Source: Oscheius tipulae (lineage: Eukaryota > Nematoda > Chromadorea > Rhabditida > Rhabditidae). From it: 64,000 nt of DNA. The position numbers and the translations under genes are program-made. The notes beneath the pieces are model-generated. The model searched no databases and was not told where the DNA came from. It saw only the letters and a list, made by a program, of their open reading frames with translations. This document shows, one piece after another, positions 39,263 through 52,007 of this stretch (the first letter of the stretch is position 1; each line of letters starts with the position of its first letter). The stretch lies in NCBI GenBank assembly GCA_037178975.1, contig JASJZH010000006.1, positions 6,200,001 through 6,264,000 on the forward strand, read 5' to 3'.

Positions 39263-41904
39263 ATGTCGGAAGCGGATCCTCCAAAACTTGAGGTACTTTC
39301 AGGATCTTTAACACTAAGACAACCAGCACCTGAACAAAATTCGATCGAAGAGTCTTTCACGAACCCGCCTGTGGCTCAATCCCAGAAGGTGCCTTTTTCA
39401 TTTGTTTTCCATTGTTCAAATATTCAGCTACCCCCGAAGCATTCCGTATCACCTGTATCGCCAGTTGTTGTTTCTGGCGATTCTAATCAGCCCATACCAG
39501 CCTCTCCTGGAAAACCCAAAGCTCAGGGCAGCTCTGTGACCGTCGATCGAGTCATTGACTTGGTTGCACGAGGAAGATCTTTGCATGATGGTCCTAGCTG
39601 GAAGAAGCCCAGGAATTATACAATTGACCCGTCTCTCAAAGCAGTTCGACAGCAAATGGCCCAAGATCAGAAAGCTGGACTTTCACTGCAGGGTCAACCT
39701 ATTCGACAGAACCAGCCACCACGTTTACCACCACCACAAGCATACAGAGTGAATCTGAGCAAAGATCGTCCGGGTCCGCAAAATGCTGGACCTTCTCAAG
39801 GGAGACCGGAGCCAGATTTCTCTCAACAGGGATCGTCACGAGCAGGGCAGGTATCGTCGGCAGAACCGCCGAAGCAGGTAGCAATGCAATCTGGACTTCT
39901 CAATCGACCAGCTTCGACCGGTAATCCTTCTTCACAAACAGAAGCCTTAAATCCTGGACCATCACAAGCCAGAACTCCTCATCGGCCTGTTCCGGGCAGT
40001 ACTGCTCCATTACAAACGGGACCAAGAACGCAAACTGGAGCAGTAGAAATGGCTGGTCCATCGAGACAAGGCCCGTCACAAGGAGGGGCAAGACTACAGG
40101 CTGGACCGTCATCTCAACCTGGACCATCACAACAGAGACCGACTGGACCTTTGAACCGACCGGTTAATCCTCCTTCTGGAACGCAAATAAAACCTGGGAC
40201 AAACATGCGACCTGTAGGTTTTCCAAGCTATGCAAATATTCTGTCTAAGGTTCAAATCGTCGCTACACCCAGAGGACTCTTACCTGTTCCGCCTGGAACG
40301 AAACAGACCAGCTCTCCAGATGACCACAAGTTTAAGAAGCCGTTGCTACCTGCCAAACTTCGAAAGCAAGTAGATGAAGAGAAACGCCGAAAAGAGGCCT
40401 TTGAAGATGCACAGAGGGTTCAGAGGCATATGCAGGCACTCAGTTCAAAAATAGCATAATTATTTGTTTTCAGGAAGCAAAGAGAGCAGCTCAGGAAGCC
40501 GAAAAGACTAGACCTCCAAGAACTAGCTCATCGCGAAACAGACACGCCGTTCCTATACGTAATTCCAGTTCGTATTTAGTTTATCACGATGTTTAGCAAT
40601 CCTATTTCCTCCGCCATTACCTGAAATTACCGAAGAGATGGTTCAGCAGTCGGACAAAGAAATGCAGAAAGTGTGCTTCAACCAGGAAATTTTCGACGTC
40701 CACAATGTGCTTCTTCACAGTGTTGGTTTTCACTCACTTCTTTGTAAACTCGTTTTTAGAGCTTTCTTCTTCGACAGGTTTGCTCTAAGAAGAACTTTCT
40801 GTCTCTTTCTCAAGAGAGTCAAGAACATTTGAAGGTAATTGATTCATAGGGCATTGGACAATAATATTTGCAGAAGTTCCTTCCATCGGACGCTGGCAAC
40901 AACATGAACACTTACTTGGGTATGGCGTTCTCGAATGTCCACATGGCAGGTCGTGCAAATCCCATCCATAACCTTCATCTTAGGTTGAAAAGTAGCTTTT
41001 TCATGATTCCCAACTATAAATTTTTTCAGACGGGCACTTCAATGCTGAGAGAATCAACGACTTGATACACATTCGTGACACTGAGAAGATTATGTACGAT
41101 CACTACATCCGAATGTATCACATGCGTATGTTTAGGAAACTTGTCGTCGCGAGACATGTAGTTTTTCCAATGATTTCATTCGAAAACACTGTTTGCAGCT
41201 TATTCTTCAGCAGTACGACAATGTCGACTTTGAAAACATTAGGCGTCCTGGACCGCATCCGAGAGCGAAGGACAATATAGCAGAAAAACGTCTAGTGAGA
41301 TCACTCAAGCGAAGAGCAGCAAAAAGAAGCAGGATGTGAGTCTATTTGGTTTTCAGTTTTCCGCGCTTTTGAGCAATTAACATCAAACAATTTACAGGAT
41401 AACGACAGACTGTCGTCAAAGGGCTGGAGAGCAAGGATTATCCAGTGACGATGAAGGTGAAAAACTTGTTGTTCATGAAAATGCAAGTTTCAGACGAGGA
41501 TATCGGTGAACCAATTCATAAATCTCTTCAAATTGCCACCTGTGCACGTTCGACAATTTATAATCCGAGAGTGAAAGGTATAAATGGGTTGTGCTTATTT
41601 TAAATCCTATTTGCAGATCTGGACATGTGGCAGCCTTTGAAGATTGACGATGTCAAGTCTATGCTCAAGAAGTACAAAAAATTCAAGAGAACACACAAGG
41701 TATGTTCTTTTTATCACTATTACTATATTAACGAGTTCGTTTCAGAAAGCGCCCTCTATGGACTTTAAAAATATAAAACTTGATCATGTTTTCGACCGAG
41801 CCGGCATTTTGGCTCAATCGCAGAAGATCAAGGAGACTGTCGCAGCCCTCGAGAAGGATCTAAACCGACCCCACGACCCTCATGCAAGATCTTTGTTCCA
41901 ATAG
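39263..41904 (+). CDS. NFRKB: NFRKB / INO80 complex subunit G-like protein
   Basis: The N-terminal 398 codons are one long exon, rich in Pro, Gln, Ser and Gly with many GPSQ-like repeats (AGPSRQGPSQGGARLQAGPS), followed by a charged helix (KLRKQVDEEKRRKEAFEDAQ). The conserved part lies at about 40640-41280: NQEIFDVHN, SLSQESQEHLKKFLPSDAG, GRANPIHNLHLRLKNGHFNA and IMYDHYIRMYHMRLLQQYDN. This follows the DEUBAD-type N-terminal region of NFRKB, the INO80 chromatin-remodelling subunit that binds the deubiquitinase UCH37. A nuclear-type basic run follows (KRLVRSLKRRAAKRSR). The end is LNRPHDPHARSLFQ, stop 41902-41904. The position of the DEUBAD after a long disordered leader differs from the vertebrate protein, where it is N-terminal. 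Nuclear function is inferred from the family. Confidence 0.75.
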
Positions 41905-44763
41905 GTGCTCTAGTTTGGTGGTTAAGCCACGGGTTCCTCCGATAGTAAAGGTTGTCTCTGGAAGGCAAGGTTCCTTTTTTCTTCTATTTCGAGCACTTCT
42001 TCCATAGAGCATTTGTTTCTCTGCTATGCTAAGCTCTAACACCTACATATGTGAAGAAAACGTTTGTCACGCGCGCATAAGAGAAGGACTGCAATAATGA
42101 ATATTATAAAAAGGCAATATTGTCTCTAATCGGGTGGGCGGTCTGTATCCTGCACATAAATCTTGGTGTAGATTGCTGTTACACTACTCTGACGCACTAG
42201 TATCTGTAGTTATGTTGCCCCAATTGCTTTATCTATGCTTTCGGATGTGTATTCGGGTCCCGAAAGTCTTGCCATAGGCAACCTTTTTTTTCGTTGAAGT
42301 CGTTTAGGGAATGAAGAAATCCATTTGGTTCTCAGATTAGCATAATTTTGACCCGACTCGGTCTTCTTATAACGTCCGGCCAGTTCTTCTTATTTGACAA
42401 TCAGTTTTTTTTTGTTTTTACCTATTAATGCAGACAAACTTTTTTCTCATGAGGGCTTCCGTTTTGTCCTCTTGGCTGGAAGTCAATTGCACGCTACCCG
42501 CTAAGGAGAGTCCACTACACCTTCTGCTCTAATTGCTTCACGAGCCATAAAAGCAGTCCTCCGTTTATCACGATCAGTTTTCGACCAACGTGTTCTAAAA
42601 AAGAGGTCCTTCAATTAAGATACTGTGGCGATTGTCTACTGATGGAGTCAAGTTCTGAGAAATACTATGGTGCTTTCCTTCTTGCTACTTTCGCAGTCGC
42701 GATCCAATTTTTACGCCGATTGCCCGTCTAGAATGAGAGCACTCCGCTGCATCCACACCTTCGAATACGTCTGCAGTAGAACCACTGTCCAGAACAAAGA
42801 CCCAAACACATCGTCTTAATCTCTTACTTCTTTTGATTATGTTGCTCGGACATTTTCGAAGACGGATATTAGCTCGAAGTGGTTCCAACGGGTTTGGGGT
42901 GAACTCGAGTCAGAAATGCACGCATTCGTAACTAAGTTGAGATACGCGCATAGCGTCCACGTGGCTAATCTTCCATAGTCTACTCCTTTCTTCTGCTTTC
43001 ACTAGCGTCATCTCTCCAAGTGCATCTATCTTGGTACTTTCGGGTTCTCGCCGGAACTAAGAGAGTTAGTGCTTTTCCTAAGTGCAAATGTGTGTAAGAT
43101 GAAAAGGGACAGCTCCCTCCCGAGACCTTGCACTTCAATCATGAGACATTAACAACAAAGAACTTTGTTCTTTTCAGTTTTGCAAAGATTCACAAGGAAA
43201 AACAAGATCAATCTTTTGTTTTGGTGTTAATTGTTGGAATGACTTATGTCACCAATCTTTTAACTCGGCTGTCACCTTGTACATTTTGTATTAATTCCAG
43301 ACCGTATACAGTAGTTTGATAGTTTTCCCAATGACGACGGGGGTAAGATAGTTGAGCACATCTGGTCCCAACGGCAGGTCTCTAAGAGGAGGAGCTATTT
43401 CAAGGTGGCTTAAGCCCAGTTGGCCCGTTCTATCAGCACACCTCTATGTGTCTTTTTCTAAGCGAAGTACATTGCAAATGCATCTTTCGGGGCGAAAGGA
43501 AACGCGGTTCAAACCCCCTGCGGCCGAGCGGCGCTCAATCCGGGCCAAACCCTGATAAATGAATCAAAGAGTATGAGGCTCCCACGGGAACTCCGAAGAA
43601 GCAGCGCCTGATTTAGCAAGCTCCAAAGCCGTCCCTCCTCCTTCTGCCCCGAAGCTCCCGCGAGCGTTAGGGCCAGTTCCACGCTCGTCTTAATATTTAC
43701 TTTTTTCCTCTTCCGTCCCTCCACAACTCTCTTGTGCCCTTAACCTCGTAGTTGTTTTGCGTATGCGAGGGTACCTCTGATTTTGGATTGCAAAAGGTTT
43801 GAGTCTTGGAGAAATGTTATTCAAACTTGAATGCATTGCGGGTATAGACGTCATTGTTCCAATCCCCGTAAGGGTCATCTTGTTCCAAAACTGCCTGGCG
43901 GATTTAAATTTGACCCAAACTTGTTTCGGCCACCCGGAGCCCATACCCGCGAAAAGCATCCGTTGGTGTTTTGTTTATGCTGTCAAGCCGCTCTCCGGTG
44001 ATATATTAACGCAGTTGGCAGTAGCTCTTTGGGCTTGCTCTGCTTTTTTCCTAGAAGGGCATCTTTCATGTTTCTGTCTCTGAACTGCCCAGTCCCGTAG
44101 GAAGAGGTGACAAATGGGGCGTCAGTTGCTGTAAGTTGTTGCAAAAAAGCCTAATAAAATAGTAGAAAAAATGCAGAGAAGACTTCTGGACTACCTGCTT
44201 TCCGGCGCTGATCCGGAACAGCAATTTTACACTGACAGGCGGTGTCACTAGCGACTAAAATTGAGAGGTGTAACTAAATGACAATCAAAATCAATTTGGC
44301 GGCTCGTTTATCTTCCCTTTTTTTGCATACTTTTAAATTAGATCAGCGCAATTATAGGCCAGATTTTATCAGCTGACCACTCTGCACCCTAGCACATTGT
44401 CTACCTCCTATAAACTTTGTCTTTCGATCTCATAAACACTGCTCAGCTTTTTCTCTCATTTTTTATCTATTATTTTTTCAATCATACTCAAATTTCTTCA
44501 GAAGTTTTTTGCTCGAATATGCGGCCATCGTTTTCCATTCAATTCCATTACGAAAAATTTGTTTTGCGGTAAAAAAGCACTATTTGCAAGTTGATTACCA
44601 CCAGCCAGATCCTGGTTCACATACATGTTTCTCCTGCCTTTGTCACAACATTTCTAGTTCTCTTTATCGCCACCATCACTCTTGGTTTGTGTGTCGGGGG
44701 GCAGGCGGAGTCATTTATCATTGTCATTTCACGTGTACACCTGGCGTTTTCAGTCATGTATAG
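41905..44763. other. Intergenic region, no recognised gene
   Basis: About 2.9 kb. Minus-strand ORFs near 43509-43959 and others are short and without recognisable domains. The sequence at 43490-43690 is more GC-rich than its surroundings but unexplained. The right edge should hold the GABA-B receptor promoter; CGTTTTCAG at about 44746-44754 could be a trans-splice acceptor before the ATG at 44764. Confidence 0.45.
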
Positions 44764-47700
44764 ATGAGTGTTCTGTCTTGGTTGGTTCTGGTAGGGGCCG
44801 TGTGTCCTCTACAGGCCGCTGATCTCATACCACTTCATGTCGGTGGCACCTTTCCCATGGAGGCTGGCTCCGGCGGATGGGCTGGTGGACAGGTCAGTCT
44901 TTTCTTCTAACATCCTGCTCAAAAAGTAAGCTCTTCAGGCGTGCCTGCCCGCTGTTAAAATGGCGTTATCTGATGTGAATAGTAGACCGGACGTCCTTCC
45001 AGGTTATATCCTTCATGTGAATACAACAAATTCAAAGGTAAAAAAAACTTGACTTACCAAGAAATACATAAATTTCAGTGCCAGCCAGGTTTGGGCAGTA
45101 AACAGCTGTACGAATTTCTCTACACACCACCGACGAAAGTAATGCTGTTAGCCGGATGTAGTCCGGTCACTACGGTTATTGCCGAAGCTGCTCCCGTATG
45201 GAATATGATAGTGGTGAGTGGAGTGTGAACTAGATTACCTCCATCATCTCAAATTTGGACAAGGATCTATACATATATGGCCAAAGACGGCTCCAAATCG
45301 AGTTGTCCATGTAATCCGATTGCGCTCACCCTGAAACTGGCGGTCTAAAGAGAAGAAGGGCATTTTTAAGACACAACATCCATTTCTCCACTGGCTGTAG
45401 AAAGAAAAAAGTCTAATTCAATTTTGCAGCTTTCCTACGGAGCAAGTTCGCCGGCTTTATCCAACAGGGATCGCTTTCCAACACTCTTCAGAACACATCC
45501 TTCTGCTAACATGCAGAACCCAACCAGGTTGAGAAGCATTTCTCTGTAGGCAAAGAATGTTTCAGAATCAGTCTATTCCAAAAGTTCAAGTGGAAAAGAG
45601 TGACCATCTTGCAATCTGTGGAAGAGGTATTTACTTCGACAGCAAAAGACTTGGAAGAACAAGGCCGACAAGCTGGGATACGTGTCGAGAGACAGGCATT
45701 CTACGGAGATCCAGTCGATGCCATTAAGACTCTAAAACGTCAAGATGCCAGAATCATCGTTGGTCTTTATTACGAGTCTGAAGCTCGTCGTGTTCTCTGC
45801 CAGGTCGGTCCAAAAACAACCGCCGATTTTTAAATGTCTGATATCATGCGACGCGGCGATCTGTCAAATAACATATAGCGGGTGAAATATTTTCCCGAGT
45901 AGGCGATTGTAAAGCCGATAAAGCCATATATATCACTGTGTCACCAAAGTCTCCTGGGAACCCGCGCGACGCACACCCAATTTTCAGTTGGCGCCCACGA
46001 TAACACGTTATGGCGTCAACAAAAAGTTATTGGAGGAGATGAAGGATATGAAAAATTTCAGGCCCATCTTCACGGGGTCTTTGGTAGGAAATACGTTTGG
46101 TTTCTGATTGGTTGGTATAGTGACACTTGGTACATTCCACAGCCAGACGAGCATCTTAACTGCACGCCGGAGGAGGTAGTTTTGCACAATTAAAGGGAAA
46201 TAAAATTATTTAGATGGCGATAGCAGCTAGGTATCATTTCACAACTGAAAGTATCATGCTGTCCACTGACGAGAACCCTGGAATATCTGGAATGACAGGG
46301 AAAGCTTTCCAAGAGAAACTTGAAGGAATGCTAGACACCGATCCAGCCACAACAGGCGGCTTCCCTGAAGCTCCACTGGCATACGATGCTGTTTGGTAAG
46401 TAGTATTGGATTCTAGAAAACCATGTTTTCAGGGCGTTGGCTCTTGCTTTGAACTGCACGCGCCAAAGACTGCCAGAAGGAGTGAAACTGGAGAATTTCA
46501 ACTATGCCGATGTTTTGACCAAAAATGTCATTTTTCCCTTACTCTACGAATGTGTTAAAAACACTTCCTTTCGTGGAGTCTCGGTCAGTTTTTTCCAGAC
46601 ATTCCGCCGAACAAAGAATTTTAGGGACGAGTGATGTTCTCAGATTCTGGTGATCGTATTGCTCGGACGAAGATAGAACAGCTGCAGAGTGGTCAGTCTT
46701 CCGGAACGAATTGGGGAGTACACAAAAGTTCAGACATGAAATATCACACACTGGGTTACTACGATACTATCTCTAAAACACTGCAATGGGAGGATAAAGA
46801 GGAATGGCTTTCAAAAAGTCCGCCTCCCGATTCGACCATTAGAAAGCAAGTGATTCTCACAGTTTCATATCAGGTAGAGTGAAAATACTAAGATTGAATT
46901 CGAAGTTACAGATTTATTATGCTGTCGCTCTTTTCTCATTCGTTGGCCTCGGCTTCTGTGTCTTCTTCTTTCTATTTAATAGGCGTTACGCGGGTAGAGC
47001 GTAAGACAGACATTTTACTGGATTCAAGACCATTTCAGTGTGATTATCCAATCGCAACCAGAGTGTAACAACATGATGCTTTTGGGATGTGCTTTGTGTC
47101 TCTTTTCACTTTTCTTCATGGGTCTTCCAACCGGTCATATATCTCTTCCGCAAGCTGGATTCACAGTTCTCTGCCATGTAATAGATCTTTCGGTATATAC
47201 ACAAAGGGATTCAGTCTCGAATAGCTCTGCTGATGTTCGGCTTCTCATGTGCTTACGGGTCAATGTTCGCAAAAGTATGGATCATGCATCGAATTGGAGC
47301 AACCGAGAACCATCAACTGGCTGCTAGACAAAAGGATGAGGTTGGTCCCTTTTCAATTAGATGTCGTTTTGTGGGGATGCAAAAATTTCAAATTGCAGTA
47401 TAAGCCATTACTGAGCACATACGTGGAAAAGGTGAGCGAAATGCCCAAATAAACACACCATTTGATACCATCGATAAATTGGATCTTTCCACTCTATCCC
47501 TTTATTACACACGTTTCCAATCTTTACCCCCATTAGTAGCGTTGTTGGTTGGCAACTGTTCGCATGCAGATGATCCCGATGCTTTTGTGAAATTCTGAAT
47601 CTCTTTTGTGAACTGGGCCGAAAGACTGACAGTCTATTGCCTGGAGCACCCTCTCAGAAAAACTGCGCGTTTGACCCGTAGGATCTAGAATTTGAAGTAG

Positions 47701-49512
47701 TCGAACAGAAAATGGTTAAAAAAATCTACAGGATGATACACCGTGGGATAACATTCGCACGATGATCTCGGCCATGGTCGGTCGACCGGCTACTGCCATA
47801 AGAAAGGCCTCGAGCCACGTCTATGGCAGCCTACTGGTGAAGGGAAACGACCACCTACAACAGGTCAAAAACACTCACGCGTTTTTCTGGCTTAATACTA
47901 TTCGCAAAACTGCACCGAATCTAACTTTACAAATATTTTCGAAAAACTAAATCGGAGCAGTTTTGGGCTTGATGCGACTGTTCACCTGGAGTGCCTTCTC
48001 TACTAACAGATAAAGTAGTTTTCTTCTGAAAATGAAAATGTCTTCTCTCTTTGCGGTTTTCTAGAACTAAGTTGCAGCCCTAATTAGCGATTTTAGCAGA
48101 AATTTATCCCTTGGCTGCCACCAGAACACACTTCTATCAGCTTCACCTTCTTCTTTTCACTCACCGCATGTAAAGAGCATGGAGCCTTTTCTCCAACTGG
48201 CTGTATAAACCTCAAACAGCTAACCATGTTCTCCTACGCACGATTCAGTTCAATTTTATGTTCGAAGCTGATAGCTTTTCATTCCAATTTACTGACTAGT
48301 AGCTTGTTCTCATTTGCACGAAACTGAGTTTGTTCTATCCAAACCTAACAGGACTTTTTAGCCCATCCCGGCCAGTCGCTTCTATTTCGTCGTGTTTATT
48401 TTTACCGCATTGGACACGCTGATTTGCGTAGCCTGGATTGTTTTTGATCCGCTGGTTAGGCATGAGAAGAAATTCCCACTAATTCTACCGGTACGTATGA
48501 ATCACTGCTAGATGACTGTCATTTCTTAGGAAACATCTGCTGGCGATGAAGAAGTCATGCTCGAGCCAGTCTTAGAACTCTGCCAAAGCTCTAACCAAGA
48601 GATATGGATCAGTAAGCGAATCTATAGATCAAGTATCACTCGTTTTTCAGGTCTGATCTTTGGCTATAAATGTCTCATCATGATCTTTGGAGTTTTCCTT
48701 ACTAGGGAAACCAGAAGGTTACGGGTCCGATACGTCAACGACTCCCGTTTTGTTCATCTATCCATTTACAATGCAACCCTTCTCTCCATTATTGGAAGTT
48801 TGATAGCCACTCTTCTTGTCAGAGATCAAGCTAATGCCAACTTCTCTTTTGTCGCAGTACCAGGTAGTTTTTTCTTTAGCAATAATAACTCAGGTTTCAG
48901 TTCTCATCTGCACTTACGGTACTCTAGGAATGATTTTCGTGCCTAAAATGAAGTACATCCAACGGATACCACCGTCTGCTGATGAAGTAACTTTTTGTCA
49001 CTCTCTCACTATGTTTTTCAGTTACAGTTGCATGTTAATGGTAACGGCTCAACAAAAGGGCTGTCATCCGTGGAACAAAAACGGTTTGACCAGCTGCAAT
49101 CGGAGAATGATCAGTTACAAAGTCAGATTGAAGAGGTAGAGATCATAAATGGGCCCTAAGCCTTTAGTTAATTCCAGAAGGAACGTAGAATCTCTCAGTG
49201 CAAAGATAGATTGGAGAAGATGATGCTGAAAAATGACGAGGATCTGTTATCCCTCTCGGCTGGAAATAACAACACTTTGAGTGTTTCAGGTTTACTGGTC
49301 ATTTGAACTTGAGAAAACATGTTTTGCAGATGAAAATCCCACCTATTCTACTCCAACAACTTTAACAACGACAGCTTTAATAGAATTTCAACCTTCTTCC
49401 GAAAATACGGGTACACTAGCATTGAAGAAAGTATAAAAATTTGGATTCAGGTCGATATGTAGAGATAGAAAGTGAACATTCTTCTTCCTCCTCCGATGAA
49501 ATTCTTCTGTGA
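44764..49512 (+). CDS. gbb-1: Metabotropic GABA-B receptor subunit 1
   Basis: Class C GPCR. The signal peptide MSVLSWLVLVGAVCPLQA precedes a Venus-flytrap domain with the GABA-site residues of GABA-B1: LLAGCSPVTT, LSYGASSPALSNRDRFPTLF, RTHPSA, GLYYESEARRVLC, LIGWYSDTW and PEAPLAYDAVWALALALN. The Ser, His, Tyr, Trp and Glu ligands of the mammalian subunit are therefore present. Seven membrane segments follow from about 46920 to 48970, and then a coiled coil (VEQKRFDQLQSENDQLQSQI, EEKERRISQCKDRLEKMML) that in this family pairs with GBB-2. The end is acidic/serine-rich (SSSSSDEILL, stop 49510-49512). The loop between TM3 and TM4 is enlarged by an exon at about 47725-47863 (DDTPWDNIRTMISAMVGR...) and perhaps a small one at 47398-47431 (YKPLLSTYVEK). 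I recall a similar loop in C. elegans GBB-1. Confidence 0.92.
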
Positions 49513-52007
49513 TGGTGCTCACTGCTAGACGGAGGCATCCACGCTCTTCTGAATTGTGTCATGTTCTATCAATAATTACGGTGTCACGTAACAACCCTGT
49601 CACTTCTGAAAACTGTTCCAGTAACATTTTCTATGCCATTTTCTACAAAATTATGTACATGGGCAAAAGAGCTGTTCCATCTTGAGGTCTGTTTCAGTTT
49701 GTTGTTTAGCTAGCAGAGCCTTTTAAGAGAACACATTCTATTTGAGACATGCGTACTTGGTTCATTTAATGGATAGAGCTCATTTTTACCAGAATTTTTT
49801 GTTTTCTTAGCCTAAAAGCACTGTACATGAGAGGGGGCGCAATAACACTCATTTCCATTTTAAGAGATGTTTTTGTTATCTATTTGTGCACAGGCTGGCA
49901 GCCACAATCGATAGCGCCCGGCAGCAGCCATTTTTTGGGGAGCGTCGCTCGATAAAATGAACACCGAACATTGGATAGCCGGAGCCACCTAATTTGTAGC
50001 TACATTAATTGGGTATTACAGGGACCAAAAGTAATTCAAAAATTGCCGGCTGACACCTATTTCTTATCTAGAGAGGTCTAACCTCAAGCCCCCGCATTTG
50101 AACGCCCTTGTGGTCAGCCTTTCAACAACAACTGGCATTGAAAATGCTTGCGCAAGGTGTTCACCCCGCAATCCTCTTGGAAAAGAACTCACCGGAAAAG
50201 CACGAGAAAATATTCAGTAGAAGAGAATATGGGAGGAGATACTGGAGATACCGGGTCGGCAGTGATGATAGCGGTTGGCCAGTATCTGCAACCAGCTAAA
50301 CACACTGCCACTCGGTATCCCTCTTTCGCCCAGAATGACGAGAGCTTGCGAAAATTCTGGTCAAAAGGCGCATGAAAGTTGGAGAAAAAGCCATGCGGGT
50401 GTTGGTCAGCTGATCCTCTCGCATGCTGTCAATATGGTCGGATGACAATAGCCATGAGGTATTTCTGGACTCAGGGAGGTCTGAGGCCATGGGTGCGTCA
50501 TACAGTCATTGTCCCTGATCGCTGATCGAGGTAAAAGGTGAGAGGCCGAGCGCCGCCGGTGCTTGGTTACCGCCGTTGATATTGAGGACGTGGCAAGTGA
50601 GCTGCAAGCGTAATTCTGACGAGCCTTGCTGGGCGTGGCCTTGTGCCACAAAATTGAAGCCACGCACAAAAACAACAAGCTCTTCTTGAGAGGGCACGAA
50701 GCTGGACGAACACTGACCGCAATCAGAATGAAAGCACAAAGTCGTCTTACGTCTGTCAAGCTGAATTTTGGTGCGAACATCGAATGTTTATAAAAAAAAA
50801 AGATGCCAGTTTGCTGACGTTCAGCCAAAAAAGAGATTTGGACGGACAGGCGATAAAAATGGGGCGAAGTGGAAAAACGCAGCAACGCGTCATACATCTT
50901 TTCAGAAAACTCATCTTCCTCCGTAATTCGGAGAGCTGCCAATGTGGGAGGGTTGGGTGAAGCAAAGAATGACTGATTGAGACTTTATGTGAGCAATTCA
51001 AAATTTTATTCCGCGGTACTGAGCGCCGAACACGAGAAACGCGGCGCCATCAGCTGATCGGCCTCAGTGGGCGGGCAACGAGAGAAAAGGTCGAGAGGGG
51101 AGACGCAGAGGTCGGCTTCATACCAGATTGGTGCATTTTCATCTGTTAAAAGTGGAAATGACTCAACTGGCATGAAGTCTGGCTCTGACCATCTGTTGTG
51201 AGGGAGAAAAAGTGTGGTGAACGGCTTTTAACCATGCTAATAGCACCCAAAAGGACTCTCTCCTATGTAAATCTCGAAAACTGATTTTTCAAACCCATTG
51301 AAAACGTTGGAACATTCCTCTTTCATAGAACATTTCTCACGAGGTTGTATTCTATAGTTCAAAATATTTTGTCCACCTTAGTCACATGCAGGCATAATCT
51401 GAATTTGTTCAGTTTCAGTCTTCTCCTAGGTTTTGGCAAAGTAAATACGTGACGGAGGTTCCAAACTGTTTGTCAGCTATTGAGAAAAAATGCTCGGCAT
51501 GTTCCAAGACCTCTGCAATGGGCTTCCACCCGGAAAACAAACAAATTAAACCGTTTGTCGCTCACTCATCGTCGGCTTTTTCTGTCCCAAGATGAAACAT
51601 CGATTTGCAAAGCGGGAAATCACCTTGATTGCTTCGGCTTGTTGTCTCTTCCACAAAGGGGGTTACTTCGATGAAGGGTGTGGTCCTGACGTCACGGCCC
51701 GGTTCACGTCGAAGTTCTGCGACAGCGACTACTGAGGCTGAGCGCTCCGAGACGACTAGGGAGTTTAATCCTATATAGAACTGGTCGCCTACCATTGACT
51801 CGAGTCAGGATGCATTTCGTACATTTTTGAATGGTTTCTAGGCAGTGGTCACTTTGAGATAGATTGTTTATCGATGTTGGAACTTTGTTTCTCTGTTTCT
51901 ATGTGGGCGATAGAGCAACTGTGCCCTATGTGATGATCATGAGGATACAAAGAGTTTATCGAGGAGGCATAAACAATTTGGCTGATGTGTAAATCATTGT
52001 CACAATC
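49513..52007. other. Intergenic region, no recognised gene
   Basis: About 2.5 kb. A 178-codon minus-strand open frame (50406-50942) begins with TTG, not ATG, and overlaps other open frames; no domain was recognised. The right end leads into the M1-like gene. Confidence 0.4.

Noticed and set aside
43490-43690. A GC-richer patch with GGTTCAAACC, considered as a tRNA-like B box
   Set aside because: No matching A box, acceptor stem or cloverleaf could be drawn on either strand.
50406-50942. A 178-codon minus-strand open frame
   Set aside because: It begins with TTG rather than ATG, has no recognisable domain and overlaps a second open frame on the same strand.
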